Assembly: GCF_001730295.1 (NCBI RefSeq)
Contig: NZ_MIKA01000008.1
Span: forward strand, 16,792-80,791
Direction of reading: 5' to 3'
DNA from: Enterococcus plantarum
Lineage (GTDB): Bacteria; Bacillota; Bacilli; Lactobacillales; Enterococcaceae
Length of the DNA stretch: 64,000 bases
Part shown: positions 9,534 through 18,138 of the stretch, piece by piece
How the letters are laid out: every line of letters starts with the position of its first letter
Position numbering within the stretch: position 1 is the first letter of the stretch
Program-made: the position numbers and the translations under genes
Notes under the pieces: generated by a model
What the model saw: the letters and a program-made list of their open reading frames with translations, nothing else
Told to the model about the DNA's origin: nothing
The model's database searches: none

Positions 9534-9660
9534 TTGGGGGAGACCCCCAAAATTTAAGAGCCACCTACCTGCTTTTTAGGTAGGTGGCTTTTAAAATATC
9601 GTAACATGGTACCATGTTGCTCTGCTCGCAAAAAGAAAGTCTACCCCTGGTATTTGGGCG
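9534..9660 (+). other. oriT: Probable origin of transfer (oriT) with three inverted repeats
   Basis: The gap before pcfF carries three clean dyads in a row: TTGGGGG/CCCCCAA (9534-9550, 3-base loop), GCCACCTACCT/AGGTAGGTGGC (9560-9588, 7-base loop) and the 16-bp palindrome AACATGGTACCATGTT (9603-9618). They are followed by a GC-richer tract around CTACCCCTGG (9640-9650) that breaks the AT-rich background. In pCF10-type plasmids oriT lies just upstream of pcfF-pcfG, exactly as here. The nick site itself cannot be read with certainty. The second dyad could also act as a terminator for the upstream operon. Confidence 0.65.
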
Positions 9661-9710
9661 ATGTCAACTAAGGAAACTCAACCAAAACATTTAAGGGAGG
9701 TGTCCGAATA

Positions 9711-10067
9711 GTGGAACATAAAAATAAGTTACGACGACCGATACAACGAAAAGTTCGGTTCTCCAAGGAAGAAAATAGATTAATAAAGAAGAAAATTGAC
9801 GAGAGTTTCTTTCCTAACTTTCAAAACTTTGCGCTACACATGTTAATTCAAGGAGAGGTTCGTCATATCGATTATTCAGAGTTAAAACAATTGACGACAG
9901 AGGTTCATAGAATAGGAATTAATATTAATCAAGTGACCCGGCTGGCCAATCAGTTCAACGAAATTTCGAGTACCGATATTCAACAATTGAAAAATGAATT
10001 AACAGCTTTAACGGAGACTGTTCAATCCAACCTCACAACGTTGATCAAACTAAAGGAGCGGACGTAA
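9711..10067 (+). CDS. pcfF: PcfF-like relaxosome accessory protein
   Basis: 118 residues from GTG 9711, preceded by AGGGAGGTG. The N-terminus (VRFSKEENRLIKKKIDES) looks like a ribbon-helix-helix, and the C-terminal half is the MobC-type helix pair (EVHRIGININQVTRLANQFN). Size and position match PcfF of pCF10, which binds the oriT repeats and recruits the relaxase. It is separated from the relaxase start by no intergenic bases (stop at 10067, next ATG at 10068), so the two are co-translated. It probably also represses its own promoter within oriT, inferred from the family. Confidence 0.88.
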   Translation: MEHKNKLRRPIQRKVRFSKEENRLIKKKIDESFFPNFQNFALHMLIQGEVRHIDYSELKQLTTEVHRIGININQVTRLANQFNEISSTDIQQLKNELTALTETVQSNLTTLIKLKERT

Positions 10068-11753
10068 ATGGTGTACACAAAACATTTTGTGATCCATACA
10101 TTTGATAAATTGAATAACGCATGTGGCTATATTGAAAATGCAGAAAAAACAATTGTCACGAATGAAGACACACAAGATCACCTTGCACATTTATTTCAAT
10201 ATATTGCAAACGATGAGAAAACAAACATGAAACAATTAGTATCGGGACACGGTATTATCGATCCAACAAATGCTTATGAGGAATTCAAATTCACAAAATT
10301 GAGAACGGCTTTTCAACAAAAAAAAGGCTATACACTTGATCTAAAAAAAAACAAGCTCGTTCCACCTTCACTAACAGAACTTGAGCGAAAAAATGCGGTA
10401 TTGGCTCACCACTTGATCCAATCATTTTCACCGGACGACAACTTGTCTCCAGAAAAAATACACGAGATAGGGTATAACACTGTCATGGAATTAACAGGTG
10501 GTGATTATGAATTTGTGATTGCGACTCATGTAGACAAAGAGCATATTCATAATCATATTTTGTTCAACTCAACGAATTTAAAAACAGGAAAAGCCTTTCG
10601 ATGGCAGAAAGGAACCAAACGAGTTTATGAACAAATATCCGATAAGATTGCAGCAAAAGAAGGCGCAAAAATAATACAGAAGTCACCAAAAAACACGCAT
10701 AAAAAATATACTATGTGGCAAACGGAATCGATGTTTAAACAAAAAATAAAATCTAGACTAGATTTTTTATTGGCACATAGTTCTTCAATTGAAGACTTTC
10801 TTCAAAAAGCAGATGCGTTAAACTTATCTGTTGATTTTTCAAAAAAATGGGCAACTTATAAATTATTAGATGAAGCTCAGATAAAGAATACAAGAAGTCG
10901 TAGTCTGTCAAAAAATAATCCTGATCGATATAACTATGAAGCAATCGGTGAACGATTAAAAGAAAATACAACGTCATTTAGTATTGATGAAGTTGTTTCT
11001 CGTTATGAAGAAAAAGTAATGAAACAAGAAAATGATTTTGATTACCAGTTAACAATTGATGCATGGCAAATCTCACACAAGACAGACAAAGGCTATTACT
11101 TGAATGTAGATTTTGGTTTTGAGAATCGAGGAAAATTATTTATAGGGGCATATAAAGTTGATCCAATTGAAGAGGATCAATTTAATATCTACGTGAAGAG
11201 AAATGATTTTTTCTATTTTATGAATGAGAAAAATTCTGAACGCAATCGATATATGACAGGAGAGACCTTGATCAAACAGTTACGTTTATACAATGGCACA
11301 ACACCATTAAAGAAAGAACCAATTATGCGGACAATTGATCAGCTTGTGGATGCGATCAATTTCTTGGCTGAGCATAAAATTGAAGGGAAACGTCAACTCA
11401 CCATGTTGGAAGAAAAATTGATAGCTACTTTTTCAGAAGCTGAAGAAACGTTAGATCACTTAGACGAAAAAATCATTCAGTTAAATAATTTAGGTAAGTT
11501 ATTACTGGAGAAGGAAACGCAAGGAGGTACAGAAGAGATACAGAAGCAGCTTCATGAAATACTAACAGATGCGACACTTTCAGAGTTCACTTTTGAAGAT
11601 GTTCAAGGGGAAATAGAATCTATTACATTGAGCCAATCGTTATTAGAAAGTAAGTTAGAAAATACTCGAAATGAGATAGACAAGCTCCATGAAATTCAAG
11701 CAATTCAATCTCAAAAGGAAGAACAAGAAAAAAATATGGAACCGAAAATCTAG
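10068..11753 (+). CDS. pcfG: Relaxase PcfG (MOB-P type)
   Basis: 561 residues, the length of pCF10 PcfG. The N-terminus (MVYTKHFVIHTFDKLNNACGYI) carries the tyrosine-containing region, and the histidine triad motif is clear near residue 157 (THVDKEHIHNHILF), as in MobA/MobP relaxases that nick oriT and stay bound to the 5' end. A lysine-rich middle and a C-terminal coiled coil of about 130 residues follow; the latter probably contacts PcfC or PcfF. It is the second gene of the oriT-proximal pcfF-pcfG pair. Confidence 0.9.
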   Translation: MVYTKHFVIHTFDKLNNACGYIENAEKTIVTNEDTQDHLAHLFQYIANDEKTNMKQLVSGHGIIDPTNAYEEFKFTKLRTAFQQKKGYTLDLKKNKLVPPSLTELERKNAVLAHHLIQSFSPDDNLSPEKIHEIGYNTVMELTGGDYEFVIATHVDKEHIHNHILFNSTNLKTGKAFRWQKGTKRVYEQISDKIAAKEGAKIIQKSPKNTHKKYTMWQTESMFKQKIKSRLDFLLAHSSSIEDFLQKADALNLSVDFSKKWATYKLLDEAQIKNTRSRSLSKNNPDRYNYEAIGERLKENTTSFSIDEVVSRYEEKVMKQENDFDYQLTIDAWQISHKTDKGYYLNVDFGFENRGKLFIGAYKVDPIEEDQFNIYVKRNDFFYFMNEKNSERNRYMTGETLIKQLRLYNGTTPLKKEPIMRTIDQLVDAINFLAEHKIEGKRQLTMLEEKLIATFSEAEETLDHLDEKIIQLNNLGKLLLEKETQGGTEEIQKQLHEILTDATLSEFTFEDVQGEIESITLSQSLLESKLENTRNEIDKLHEIQAIQSQKEEQEKNMEPKI

Positions 11754-11773
11754 TGAAAATGTGAGGAAAGAAA

Positions 11774-12502
11774 ATGAAAAATAAATTTACACTGAGGAAG
11801 CTGTCTATACTAGCAGCTTTCTTTTTCATGTTGAGTGGTTGTGGTAAACAGGTAGATTCTATCGAACGCATAAGAAACAGACCATTAGGTTCGACAGAAG
11901 CGTCTCAATATGAGAATGCGTATTCAAGCGATTTCCCTATAGAGTATGACGGCATGAATCAAGAAGTTGTCCTTAATGGTAACCGGCCGACGTTTACTGA
12001 AGCTGATTTAGATTTGTCAAAAGGTGTGTGGCAATCCTTTTCAGATTTAGATCAGTTGAATCGTGTAGGGATCGCAAATGCTCTGATAGGAAAAGAATCA
12101 TTTCCAACTGAAGCAAGAGAACCGTTAACTGTCAAGCCTACAGGTTGGAAACAAAAGAAGCTACCAGCTGGTCAATGGCTCTATAATAGATCGCACCTGA
12201 TTGGTTTTCAGTTGACTGGAGAAAATAACAATATGAAAAATCTTATGACGGGTACTAGGCAATTTAACACGCCGCACATGTTGAACTATGAAATTCAAAT
12301 CATGGATTATATCCGATTAACAGGAAATCATGTTCGTTATCGAGTCATGCCTCATTTCATTAACAATGAGTTAGTAGCTCGTGGTGTACAAATGGAAGCA
12401 GCAAGTGTTGAAACAGATGAATTTGCCTACAACGTTTATATTTTCAACGTTCAAGATGGCTACTCTATTGATTATTTAACGGGAAAAGCAATAAAGAATT
12501 AG
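11774..12502 (+). CDS. Secreted lipoprotein DNA/RNA non-specific endonuclease
   Basis: 242 residues with a lipoprotein signal (hydrophobic segment ending in the lipobox LSGC, about residues 19-22). The rest is a beta-beta-alpha-metal nuclease: YNRSHLIGFQLTG carries the catalytic His in the place of the DRGH motif, and NNNMKNLMTGTRQFNT carries the metal-binding Asn, as in EndA/DNA-entry nucleases. It closes the transfer block 20 bases after the relaxase gene. In pCF10-type plasmids a gene follows pcfG in this slot (pcfH). A role in processing extracellular DNA or as a weapon or barrier at the surface is inference. Confidence 0.78.
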   Translation: MKNKFTLRKLSILAAFFFMLSGCGKQVDSIERIRNRPLGSTEASQYENAYSSDFPIEYDGMNQEVVLNGNRPTFTEADLDLSKGVWQSFSDLDQLNRVGIANALIGKESFPTEAREPLTVKPTGWKQKKLPAGQWLYNRSHLIGFQLTGENNNMKNLMTGTRQFNTPHMLNYEIQIMDYIRLTGNHVRYRVMPHFINNELVARGVQMEAASVETDEFAYNVYIFNVQDGYSIDYLTGKAIKN

Positions 12503-12615
12503 GAAGAAAATTATGCTATAATAGCAAAGTAGAAAAGTTATGACGGTGGCTATCTTTGAGGGGTGGTGGTGCTTATGAATGTAAGTGCTAAAATCTTTAG
12601 AAAGGAAATGCCTTT

Positions 12616-12717
12616 TTGTCTGCATATGAAACAATTCAGACGATTTTTGCATTTGGTATGTTTACCATTGCTTTAATCAGTTTGATTGTGAAGTTGCTAA
12701 AAAACGACAAAAAATAA
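12616..12717 (+). CDS. Holin-like type I toxin (Hol-Tox/TxpA-like), 33 aa
   Basis: A TTG start behind AAAGGAAA gives MSAYETIQTIFAFG, then a single hydrophobic helix and a KNDKK tail. Small proteins opening with M-S-x-Y-E and ending in a lysine cluster are the hallmark of the putative holin-like/TxpA-BsrG toxins encoded by type I toxin-antitoxin loci. A TATAAT box lies near 12514 and a long untranslated leader precedes the gene. The downstream DNA has dyads as expected for an antisense RNA region, and a terminator follows at 12800-12831. Confidence 0.6.
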   Translation: MSAYETIQTIFAFGMFTIALISLIVKLLKNDKK

Positions 12718-12799
12718 ATGACCGCTCATTAACTTTGGCAAGTTAGCGATCATTTAAATATGAAATTAAATTTGCTACCGTCTTAAACGGTTCTACACA

Positions 12800-12831
12800 A
12801 GAGGGATATGTTATCAGCATATCTCTCTTTT
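12800..12831 (+). terminator. Rho-independent terminator after the holin-like toxin
   Basis: Stem AGAGGGATATG/CATATCTCTCT with one mismatch and a 7-base loop, followed by a T run. Confidence 0.7.
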
Positions 12832-12903
12832 CGTTTTCATTATAGCATTTTTTCGCTTTATTTATCAAGTTAATAGAATTTATGCTTTGGAAAGGAAAAT
12901 AAT

Positions 12904-13422
12904 ATGATTAAGTATAGTAAAAGAAAAAAATTTAGAAGTCGAAACTATCTAATAGCTATAAAAAGAGAAAGATACAGCAAATTTGCAGATCCGGATACTT
13001 ATATTTATCCTGAAAGTGAATATAGACTTTCATGGGATGAATTTTTTTTATTAAGTGGGTTAACAATAGAAAAAGGACAGCTATTTAAAGAGAAGTTCAT
13101 TCACTATTATTTTCATTCTGGTTATTCTGTGATTAACTTATTAGATAAAAAACATTTTAATCCCTATCAACAGCTAATAATTAGTTATCGTGAATTATCC
13201 ATACTGAAATTTCATTTCCCAACAAACTATACTAATTTTCTATTAAACTACCAATATCAGTTACTCCTACAAAAATATAATATGTACGAAGCTATTCCGA
13301 CAAAAGTTAAGAAAAGATTTATCCAATCTGTATATAAAATGACAGATAACTCTGTAGACAGTATAGATAAATTTTATGAAGGTTATGGTAAATCATATAA
13401 AGCAGAAAAATTTAGTATGTAA
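12904..13422 (+). CDS. Hypothetical protein, basic and aromatic-rich
   Basis: 172 residues, very rich in Tyr, Phe and Lys, with a basic start (KYSKRKKFRSRNYL) and no signal peptide or clear membrane helix. AAAGGAAA precedes ATG 12904. No family is recognised. It stands alone between the toxin locus and the secreted-protein pair, with lower GC than the pcf block, suggesting a separate acquisition. Confidence 0.55.
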   Translation: MIKYSKRKKFRSRNYLIAIKRERYSKFADPDTYIYPESEYRLSWDEFFLLSGLTIEKGQLFKEKFIHYYFHSGYSVINLLDKKHFNPYQQLIISYRELSILKFHFPTNYTNFLLNYQYQLLLQKYNMYEAIPTKVKKRFIQSVYKMTDNSVDSIDKFYEGYGKSYKAEKFSM

Positions 13423-13550
13423 AAATAGGGTATGGGCAAATTTGAATTTAGTTTGAGCTGATATTAATAGATTTTTAACGTTAATTTTGAATGGAAACTA
13501 ATCCTAGATAGGGTGAATATTATACCTTAGAAGTGTGAGAAGAAGTCATA

Positions 13551-13637
13551 ATGAAGTCATGGTATTTTTGTATGCTATTTAGTTTGTTATTTATGATAAT
13601 GTTGTCGGGGTATTTACTCACTTCTTTCATACGATAG
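13551..13637 (+). CDS. Possible 28-aa membrane peptide
   Basis: A short frame MKSWYFCMLFSLLFMIMLSG-YLLTSFIR with AGAAGAAG upstream: one hydrophobic helix between charged ends. It could be a toxin-like or leader peptide, or chance. The rest of 13423-13756 holds only the promoter of the next gene. Confidence 0.25.
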   Translation: MKSWYFCMLFSLLFMIMLSGYLLTSFIR

Positions 13638-13682
13638 TTTCTAATCTTATATTATAAAAACTATGACAAACTGTAAAAAAAC

Positions 13683-13711
13683 TTGCAGAAACTGAGGTTT
13701 TACATTATAAT
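13683..13711 (+). promoter_or_regulatory. Sigma-A promoter for the 13.76-14.59 kb gene pair
   Basis: TTGCAG, a 17-base spacer and TATAAT lie 45 bases before a gene with AAGGAGATG. Confidence 0.6.
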
Positions 13712-13756
13712 TTAATTAGTTCTAAATGTGTTTATGATTATAAGGAGATGAGTTTT

Positions 13757-13927
13757 ATGAGAAAGAATAAAAAAAATGATTCTATTCCAACTGGACTCGA
13801 AAGTTCACGTAGAACAATTGAAGGTCTTCCAGGTGGAGATCCAAACTCTGGAACAACTTGGAAGGATACAATAGTTTTAGCAATAGTTGTGATAGTAGCT
13901 TTTATACTCTATGTAATATTCACTTAA
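13757..13927 (+). CDS. Small tail-anchored membrane protein, 56 aa
   Basis: A polar N-terminus (SIPTGLESSRRTIEGLPGG) is followed by one C-terminal hydrophobic helix (TIVLAIVVIVAFILYVIF). The ribosome binding site AAGGAGATG and a consensus promoter upstream make this a convincing gene although it is short. It is 35 bases from the next gene, a secreted protein, and could be a partner such as an immunity or anchoring factor. No family is recognised. Confidence 0.6.
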   Translation: MRKNKKNDSIPTGLESSRRTIEGLPGGDPNSGTTWKDTIVLAIVVIVAFILYVIFT

Positions 13928-13962
13928 ATGCATTTGAACAAAAAATAGCAAAGGGGAATTTT

Positions 13963-14589
13963 ATGAAAAAGAAAAGTACAATTTTAATTGCTTTACTTGT
14001 TTTTTTGTTTAGTGTTTTTGGCTTTGGTAAAAGTGGTTCAGCTGAAGAAGTAGATGAATCAGTTGTTAATGCGTATCTAATTGATGAAACCACAGGAGAA
14101 ATAGAAGATTTACAAGTCAAGCAAGTTACTCCAAACAGTTTAAATAGAAGTGCTAGAGGTATTACTACAAATCAAACAGAATCTTATGAAGTTTATGCAC
14201 CTATTGAAATTCCAAATAGTCCTTTAGCTAGAACTACATCTGGAGGAAATAAAACCAGTGGTGGCGTTACTGCAAGAATCAGTGTGAATTATGATGTTAA
14301 TAGTAAAGGTGACCAGATTAGAGTCAATAGCATAACAGGTTCTTGGTCTCCCACAAAAAATATATACAATATTTCTGGTCGACAAGCAGGAGTTCATTCT
14401 GGATTTGTGGCGGGAGCGAAAAGTATGACGAAATATCCAGGTGGAAATAGTTTTAATTACAGGACAGGTTGGGGGTACAATACATTGTTACGTGGCGGCA
14501 ATTCTCCACGGGCATGGATGGATTGCACAATAAAAGTTAGTGGAATGGGTGGCTCTCATAAATTAGTGTTAGAGCATACATTCAATTAA
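13963..14589 (+). CDS. Secreted protein of unknown function
   Basis: The start is ATG 13963 behind AAAGGGGAA; an in-frame start at 13858 would remove the signal peptide. 208 residues: Sec signal (KKKSTILIALLVFLFSVFGFG, cleaved near SAEE), a variable propeptide-like part up to about residue 75, then a Gly/Ser-rich beta domain with GVTARISVNYDVNSKG, IYNISGRQAGVHSGF and a Trp-containing end (GWGYNTLLRGG, PRAWMDCTIKVSG). One cysteine only. No family is recognised; the preceding tail-anchored protein is its likely partner. Confidence 0.6.
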   Translation: MKKKSTILIALLVFLFSVFGFGKSGSAEEVDESVVNAYLIDETTGEIEDLQVKQVTPNSLNRSARGITTNQTESYEVYAPIEIPNSPLARTTSGGNKTSGGVTARISVNYDVNSKGDQIRVNSITGSWSPTKNIYNISGRQAGVHSGFVAGAKSMTKYPGGNSFNYRTGWGYNTLLRGGNSPRAWMDCTIKVSGMGGSHKLVLEHTFN

Positions 14590-14705
14590 TACAATCACTA
14601 TAAGATATAAAAATCAAATAGATTATTGGAATCAAGTACAAAAGTTTATACACTGTTGTTATGTTGCTATAGTCTTAAGATATTTGGATTTAGAAAGCTG
14701 AAAAG

Positions 14706-14736
14706 ACACTATGAATTGATCATGGTGTTTTTTTGG
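14706..14736 (+). terminator. Terminator after the secreted protein
   Basis: ACACTATGA/TCATGGTGT stem with one mismatch and a run of seven T. Confidence 0.55.
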
Positions 14737-14854
14737 GTACATAAAAAATTTAATTAGTGAAAAGTTCAATAGAGTATAGGCAATTGATCATTTTGTGAAC
14801 GCTGCTGTTACAAGATTTTTGAGTGTTTAATAGAGTTGCTCAAAATATAAATTT

Positions 14855-14881
14855 AGGATAGAGACTCTCTCTATCCTATTT
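14855..14881 (+). terminator. Second terminator-like hairpin
   Basis: AGGATAGAG/CTCTATCCT with a 5-base loop followed by ATTTTG; it also faces the convergent CPBP gene. Confidence 0.55.
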
Positions 14882-14920
14882 TGTTCTACAGAAATCACTA
14901 ATTAAGTGAATATGTAGAAT

Positions 14921-14995
14921 TTGACACAAGCACGTTGAGTCTGATTCTCTTAAATATGTTATTTCCAAAACACTAGTTTTCAAGACATTAAAGCT
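14921..14995. repeat. Two-hairpin dispersed repeat, copy R1
   Basis: TTGACACAA, spacer GCACG, TTGAGTC, then TGATTCTCTTAAATATG and a second dyad around CCAAAAC/GTTTTC. Same plan as the copies near 32.8, 36.5, 38.7 and 48.6 kb. It is alone here between a secreted protein and the CPBP gene. Confidence 0.6.
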
Positions 14996-15142
14996 TAGGA
15001 AATAAGTTCGTAGCTTTTTAGGAAATTTTACAGTCAAAAAGGTATTAAGAAAATACACTTTTTATTAAAATTGAAACAAGAAGGTTTTTCTCACATAACT
15101 CTCTTTAAAATAATATTTCGGTATTATAAAAAATCAAATTGA

Positions 15143-16000
15143 TCAGTAATTGAATTTCATTTTTTGTTTGATATACATATGAATTAATATAGCAGCCACT
15201 AAGGCATATAATATAACTCCTATCACAGAAGTTTCAATTCCGTAATCTCCACCTGTTATAAAAAGAGAAGGATCATAAAATTTATATCCAATAATGCTAT
15301 TTCCTGTTAAAGGATTATCTTGAAGTGATATTAAAGTATTTTGTTGGTTAAAGCACAATAAATCCCAAAGTATATGCATAATAATTCCACACCAAATATT
15401 CCCCGTAACAACTCGAATCATAGAAAACATAACTCCAACAACTGTTCCAGCTACTAACAGCATAATCGTGCCTATTAAATTTAATTCACCATTTAAAATA
15501 TGAACAAGTGCGAAGATGAAGGATGGAAGAACACAGGCAGTTGTTAATCCAAACTTTTTTTTTACAAAATCGAACATAAATCCTCTAAAAATTAATTCTT
15601 CACATACTCCGGCAGGAATCGCTATCCCAAAAATAGCGAAAGATACTAACATTCCAGTACTAGTAGTGTTGTTCTGTATCCACTCTCCTTTTGTTAAAAA
15701 TATAACTAATAAATCAAGTAATAACGGTAGAAAAACTCCTAAGCAAACCCATTTTGACATACTACTTATATCTGGAATCTTTCCTAAATTTAATTTTTCT
15801 TTGATTATAAATTTGTAGAACAAGTTAATTGCAAGAGTGACAAGAAATATATAAATAAAACATGAAACCATAAATGAGAATTCCTTAGAGAATGGAATCA
15901 AATTAGCTATCATATTAGCTCCCAGTTGTGATAACACCAAAAAAACAAAACCTAAAATACATACTCCAATTGTTTTAAATATATCTATTACTTTTATCAT
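15143..16000 (-). CDS. CPBP family intramembrane protease
   Basis: 285 residues with about eight hydrophobic helices. The CPBP (Abi, Rce1-like) signature is present: CEELIFRGFMFDFV (motif 1, EExxxR), FALVHI (motif 2, FxxxH) and IMHILWDL (motif 3, HxxxD/N). GGAGATAC precedes the ATG. In Gram-positive bacteria such genes often sit with bacteriocin or peptide loci and give self-immunity or process peptides. Here it faces away from the WxL locus and is followed by the R1 repeat. Family assignment is firm, substrate unknown. Confidence 0.85.
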   Translation of the reverse strand: MIKVIDIFKTIGVCILGFVFLVLSQLGANMIANLIPFSKEFSFMVSCFIYIFLVTLAINLFYKFIIKEKLNLGKIPDISSMSKWVCLGVFLPLLLDLLVIFLTKGEWIQNNTTSTGMLVSFAIFGIAIPAGVCEELIFRGFMFDFVKKKFGLTTACVLPSFIFALVHILNGELNLIGTIMLLVAGTVVGVMFSMIRVVTGNIWCGIIMHILWDLLCFNQQNTLISLQDNPLTGNSIIGYKFYDPSLFITGGDYGIETSVIGVILYALVAAILIHMYIKQKMKFNY

Positions 16001-17913
16001 TTTTTGTATCTCCTAATCGCTATTAAATTCTGCTAAGGGGTAGTTTAATTTTTGATTTTGCAGTAAATCAGATAAGTTATAGTGCCATGTAATTTTTGTT
16101 AATGATAGATATATTAATTAAAAAGACAAAAAAATTGTTAAAATTAACAAAAAAGTGTTCTGTAATTATTCAGTTAAAATCATTAATCACTCTCCTTCTC
16201 AAATGAATGTCTATATTTACAGCAAATTTATTGTAAGGCAATACAGAACTAAAAGAAATCAGACTTAAGAATGAGTTTGTTATAATTTTTATAGTTATCA
16301 TTTTTTGTTTTTCAAGAAATAGACTTAAATTGAAGTTAATATGAAAATATATTGTTATTTAAACGGCAGAAGTAACCATCATAATTTTGTGAAAAGTGAG
16401 AAATGACAGAAATATTTTGTTATTTTCTTTTAAATATTAATGGTCAAAAATAGATATTTGAGCAATTAATTTGTTAAAGAAGTAACTCTTATTCATTCTT
16501 CATAAAAACAAAAAAGTATTATCTCTACTGTACCACTGATGTCGAAGGTATCACACTAGGTACATGATTACTAGAAAAGTGAAAGCGAACAATTTGCGCT
16601 TTTTTAACGATGAGGATGTAGTATAGAAAATTCAAGGTCGCGTGAGGGTTAATGCGCCATCAATTGGAAGTGCTTTTAAGGATTACAAATTAATTATCTG
16701 AATAGTGAAAGGTATCTTTAAATTGTTAAGTATCTCAACAATAAAAAAATAATATCAAAGTTTTCGAACTATATAAGCCATAAGTTCCAATTTAACATAT
16801 AAAAGGCTTTGAACATTGGTCACAACGTAGAATCTAGATAGTAATAATATAGATTTGAATCTGAAATATTTTATTGTACAAAGATAAGAACACCTTTGCT
16901 GAAAAAAGCAAGTACTTAAATAGACTAGTGAGGTCATGTTAAGAAGCCATATCGCAAATCAAGTCAATCTTGCTCTATATTTTAGTTTTCAGTTAGAAAA
17001 GAAGTGATGTTATATTTGCCATAGATCATATAGTTGAAAGAATTTTGGAAGAATGAATTATTCCTTTTTACCATCAAACGGACTCTTACTTTTATACTTG
17101 AAAATTGAGCATGGGAGTAATTTTATATTCATATACGCAATCTGTATTTTTGGTCGCAGAATTGAAGTGTTGACGATAGACAGTATTTGCATGATGTGAC
17201 TAACTCACAGTTATCAATCTTTTATAGAATCTTCAAGTGTTTGTGAGAAAATACTTTAGTGAATGTACTCCCTCGATAGTGATTTACCAACAAAGTCAAA
17301 CTATGATTAGAGGAATTGATCAATTGAGCTAGCTATTTTGCATTCAGTATTCTCATTAATATAATAATTGGTATAGATGTATTTAATAGTTTTTTTGTGA
17401 AAAAATCATATAAAACATTTAATAACCAAATATTTACGACATAATTAAAATTTATTTATCATGTAGATAATTTATTTTAAAACAAAAAAAATCTTTTTTG
17501 TTTTCCGTTGAATATTGTAGTTCTGTATGATATTGTTAAAAAATATAGATGATGTGAGCAGTATTATCGTATTTACTATTTCTTAAAACAAATTATTTTG
17601 ATGTTATTCTCAAAGTATAACATTACTGATTAATAATATTTGTATATCGCTGGTATTCTGAAATTAGGTAATTGGTATATATGACATTTAAACTACTCGT
17701 TTTATACTTTATCTGTCGCTTTATTTATTTTTCTGTGGTATTTTTGCTCAGAAGTTTGTATATAGATATTGAGATAGAAGTATGAATATTGGAATTACTT
17801 TGATGATCAAAATATGAAGTTTTAAATATATCAAACTTTTCGTAACCTTTAGATTTGTAATAGGATAATATGTGTGTTCTAATTAATTAACATCTAAGTT
17901 TATCAAAGAAGAG
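16001..17913. other. Gene-free AT-rich stretch
   Basis: About 1.9 kb with stops in all frames and no ORF I can support. Small traces of coding-like sequence near 16.5-16.7 kb have no recognisable family. It is the region into which the invertible promoter points in the present orientation. Confidence 0.6.
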
Positions 17914-17960
17914 AAAATGAATTTTTCTTGTTTTACTTTAAAACAAGAAAAATTCATTTT
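17914..17960 (-). terminator. 22-bp perfect hairpin around the left inversion site
   Basis: Two 22-base arms (17914-17935 and 17939-17960) pair perfectly around a CTT/AAG loop. Read on the minus strand the stem is followed by TTTTCTCTTC, and on the plus strand by nine more Ts, so it should stop transcription from either side, including RNA from the minus-strand promoter at 18020. Confidence 0.65.
17926..17953 (+). repeat. Left inverted repeat (recombination site) of the invertible segment
   Basis: 28 bases identical to the reverse complement of 19366-19393. The site is two arms (TCTTGTTTTA and TAAAACAAGA) around an asymmetric 3-base core, CTT here and AAG at the other site. The opposite core orientation predicts inversion rather than deletion. 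Confidence 0.8.
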
Positions 17961-17991
17961 TTTTTCACTTTTTATACTAAAATTTTGATTA

Positions 17992-18020
17992 AATATAATC
18001 GATTTAAACTGATATGTCAA
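17992..18020 (-). promoter_or_regulatory. Outward promoter on the invertible segment
   Basis: Minus strand: -35 TTGACA (18020-18015), 17-base spacer, -10 TATATT (17997-17992). It reads left across the inversion site. After inversion it would lie about 80 bases upstream of the response-regulator start. The -35 overlaps a 13-bp imperfect dyad (18009-18021 / 18025-18037) that could bind a regulator. Confidence 0.7.
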
Positions 18021-18037
18021 ACGATTTGATATATCAG
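18009..18037. promoter_or_regulatory. Operator-like dyad over the outward promoter
   Basis: CTGATATGTCAAA and TTTGATATATCAG pair with one mismatch around CGA. The dyad covers the -35 of the minus-strand promoter and abuts a plus-strand TTGACT (18038) that may serve the recombinase gene. Confidence 0.5.
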
Positions 18038-18104
18038 TTGACTTCAACCTTTAATTAAAAGATTCAAATATCTCAATTACTGACTCAGACGGGTTTTTTT
18101 TGAG

Positions 18105-18121
18105 CCGTCATTAAGCCGTCA
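18105..18121 (+). repeat. CCGTCA direct repeats, left (putative recombinase arm sites)
   Basis: CCGTCA at 18105 and 18116, 11 bases apart, with an inverted GACGG at 18088-18092; matched by CCGTCA/TCGTCA near the other end of the segment. Confidence 0.45.
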
Positions 18122-18138
18122 GTGGAAAGAAGGATCTT

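Noticed and set aside
16755..16937. 60-residue minus-strand frame in the gene-poor region
   Set aside because: No ribosome binding site, no coherent composition, and the region is full of stops on both strands.
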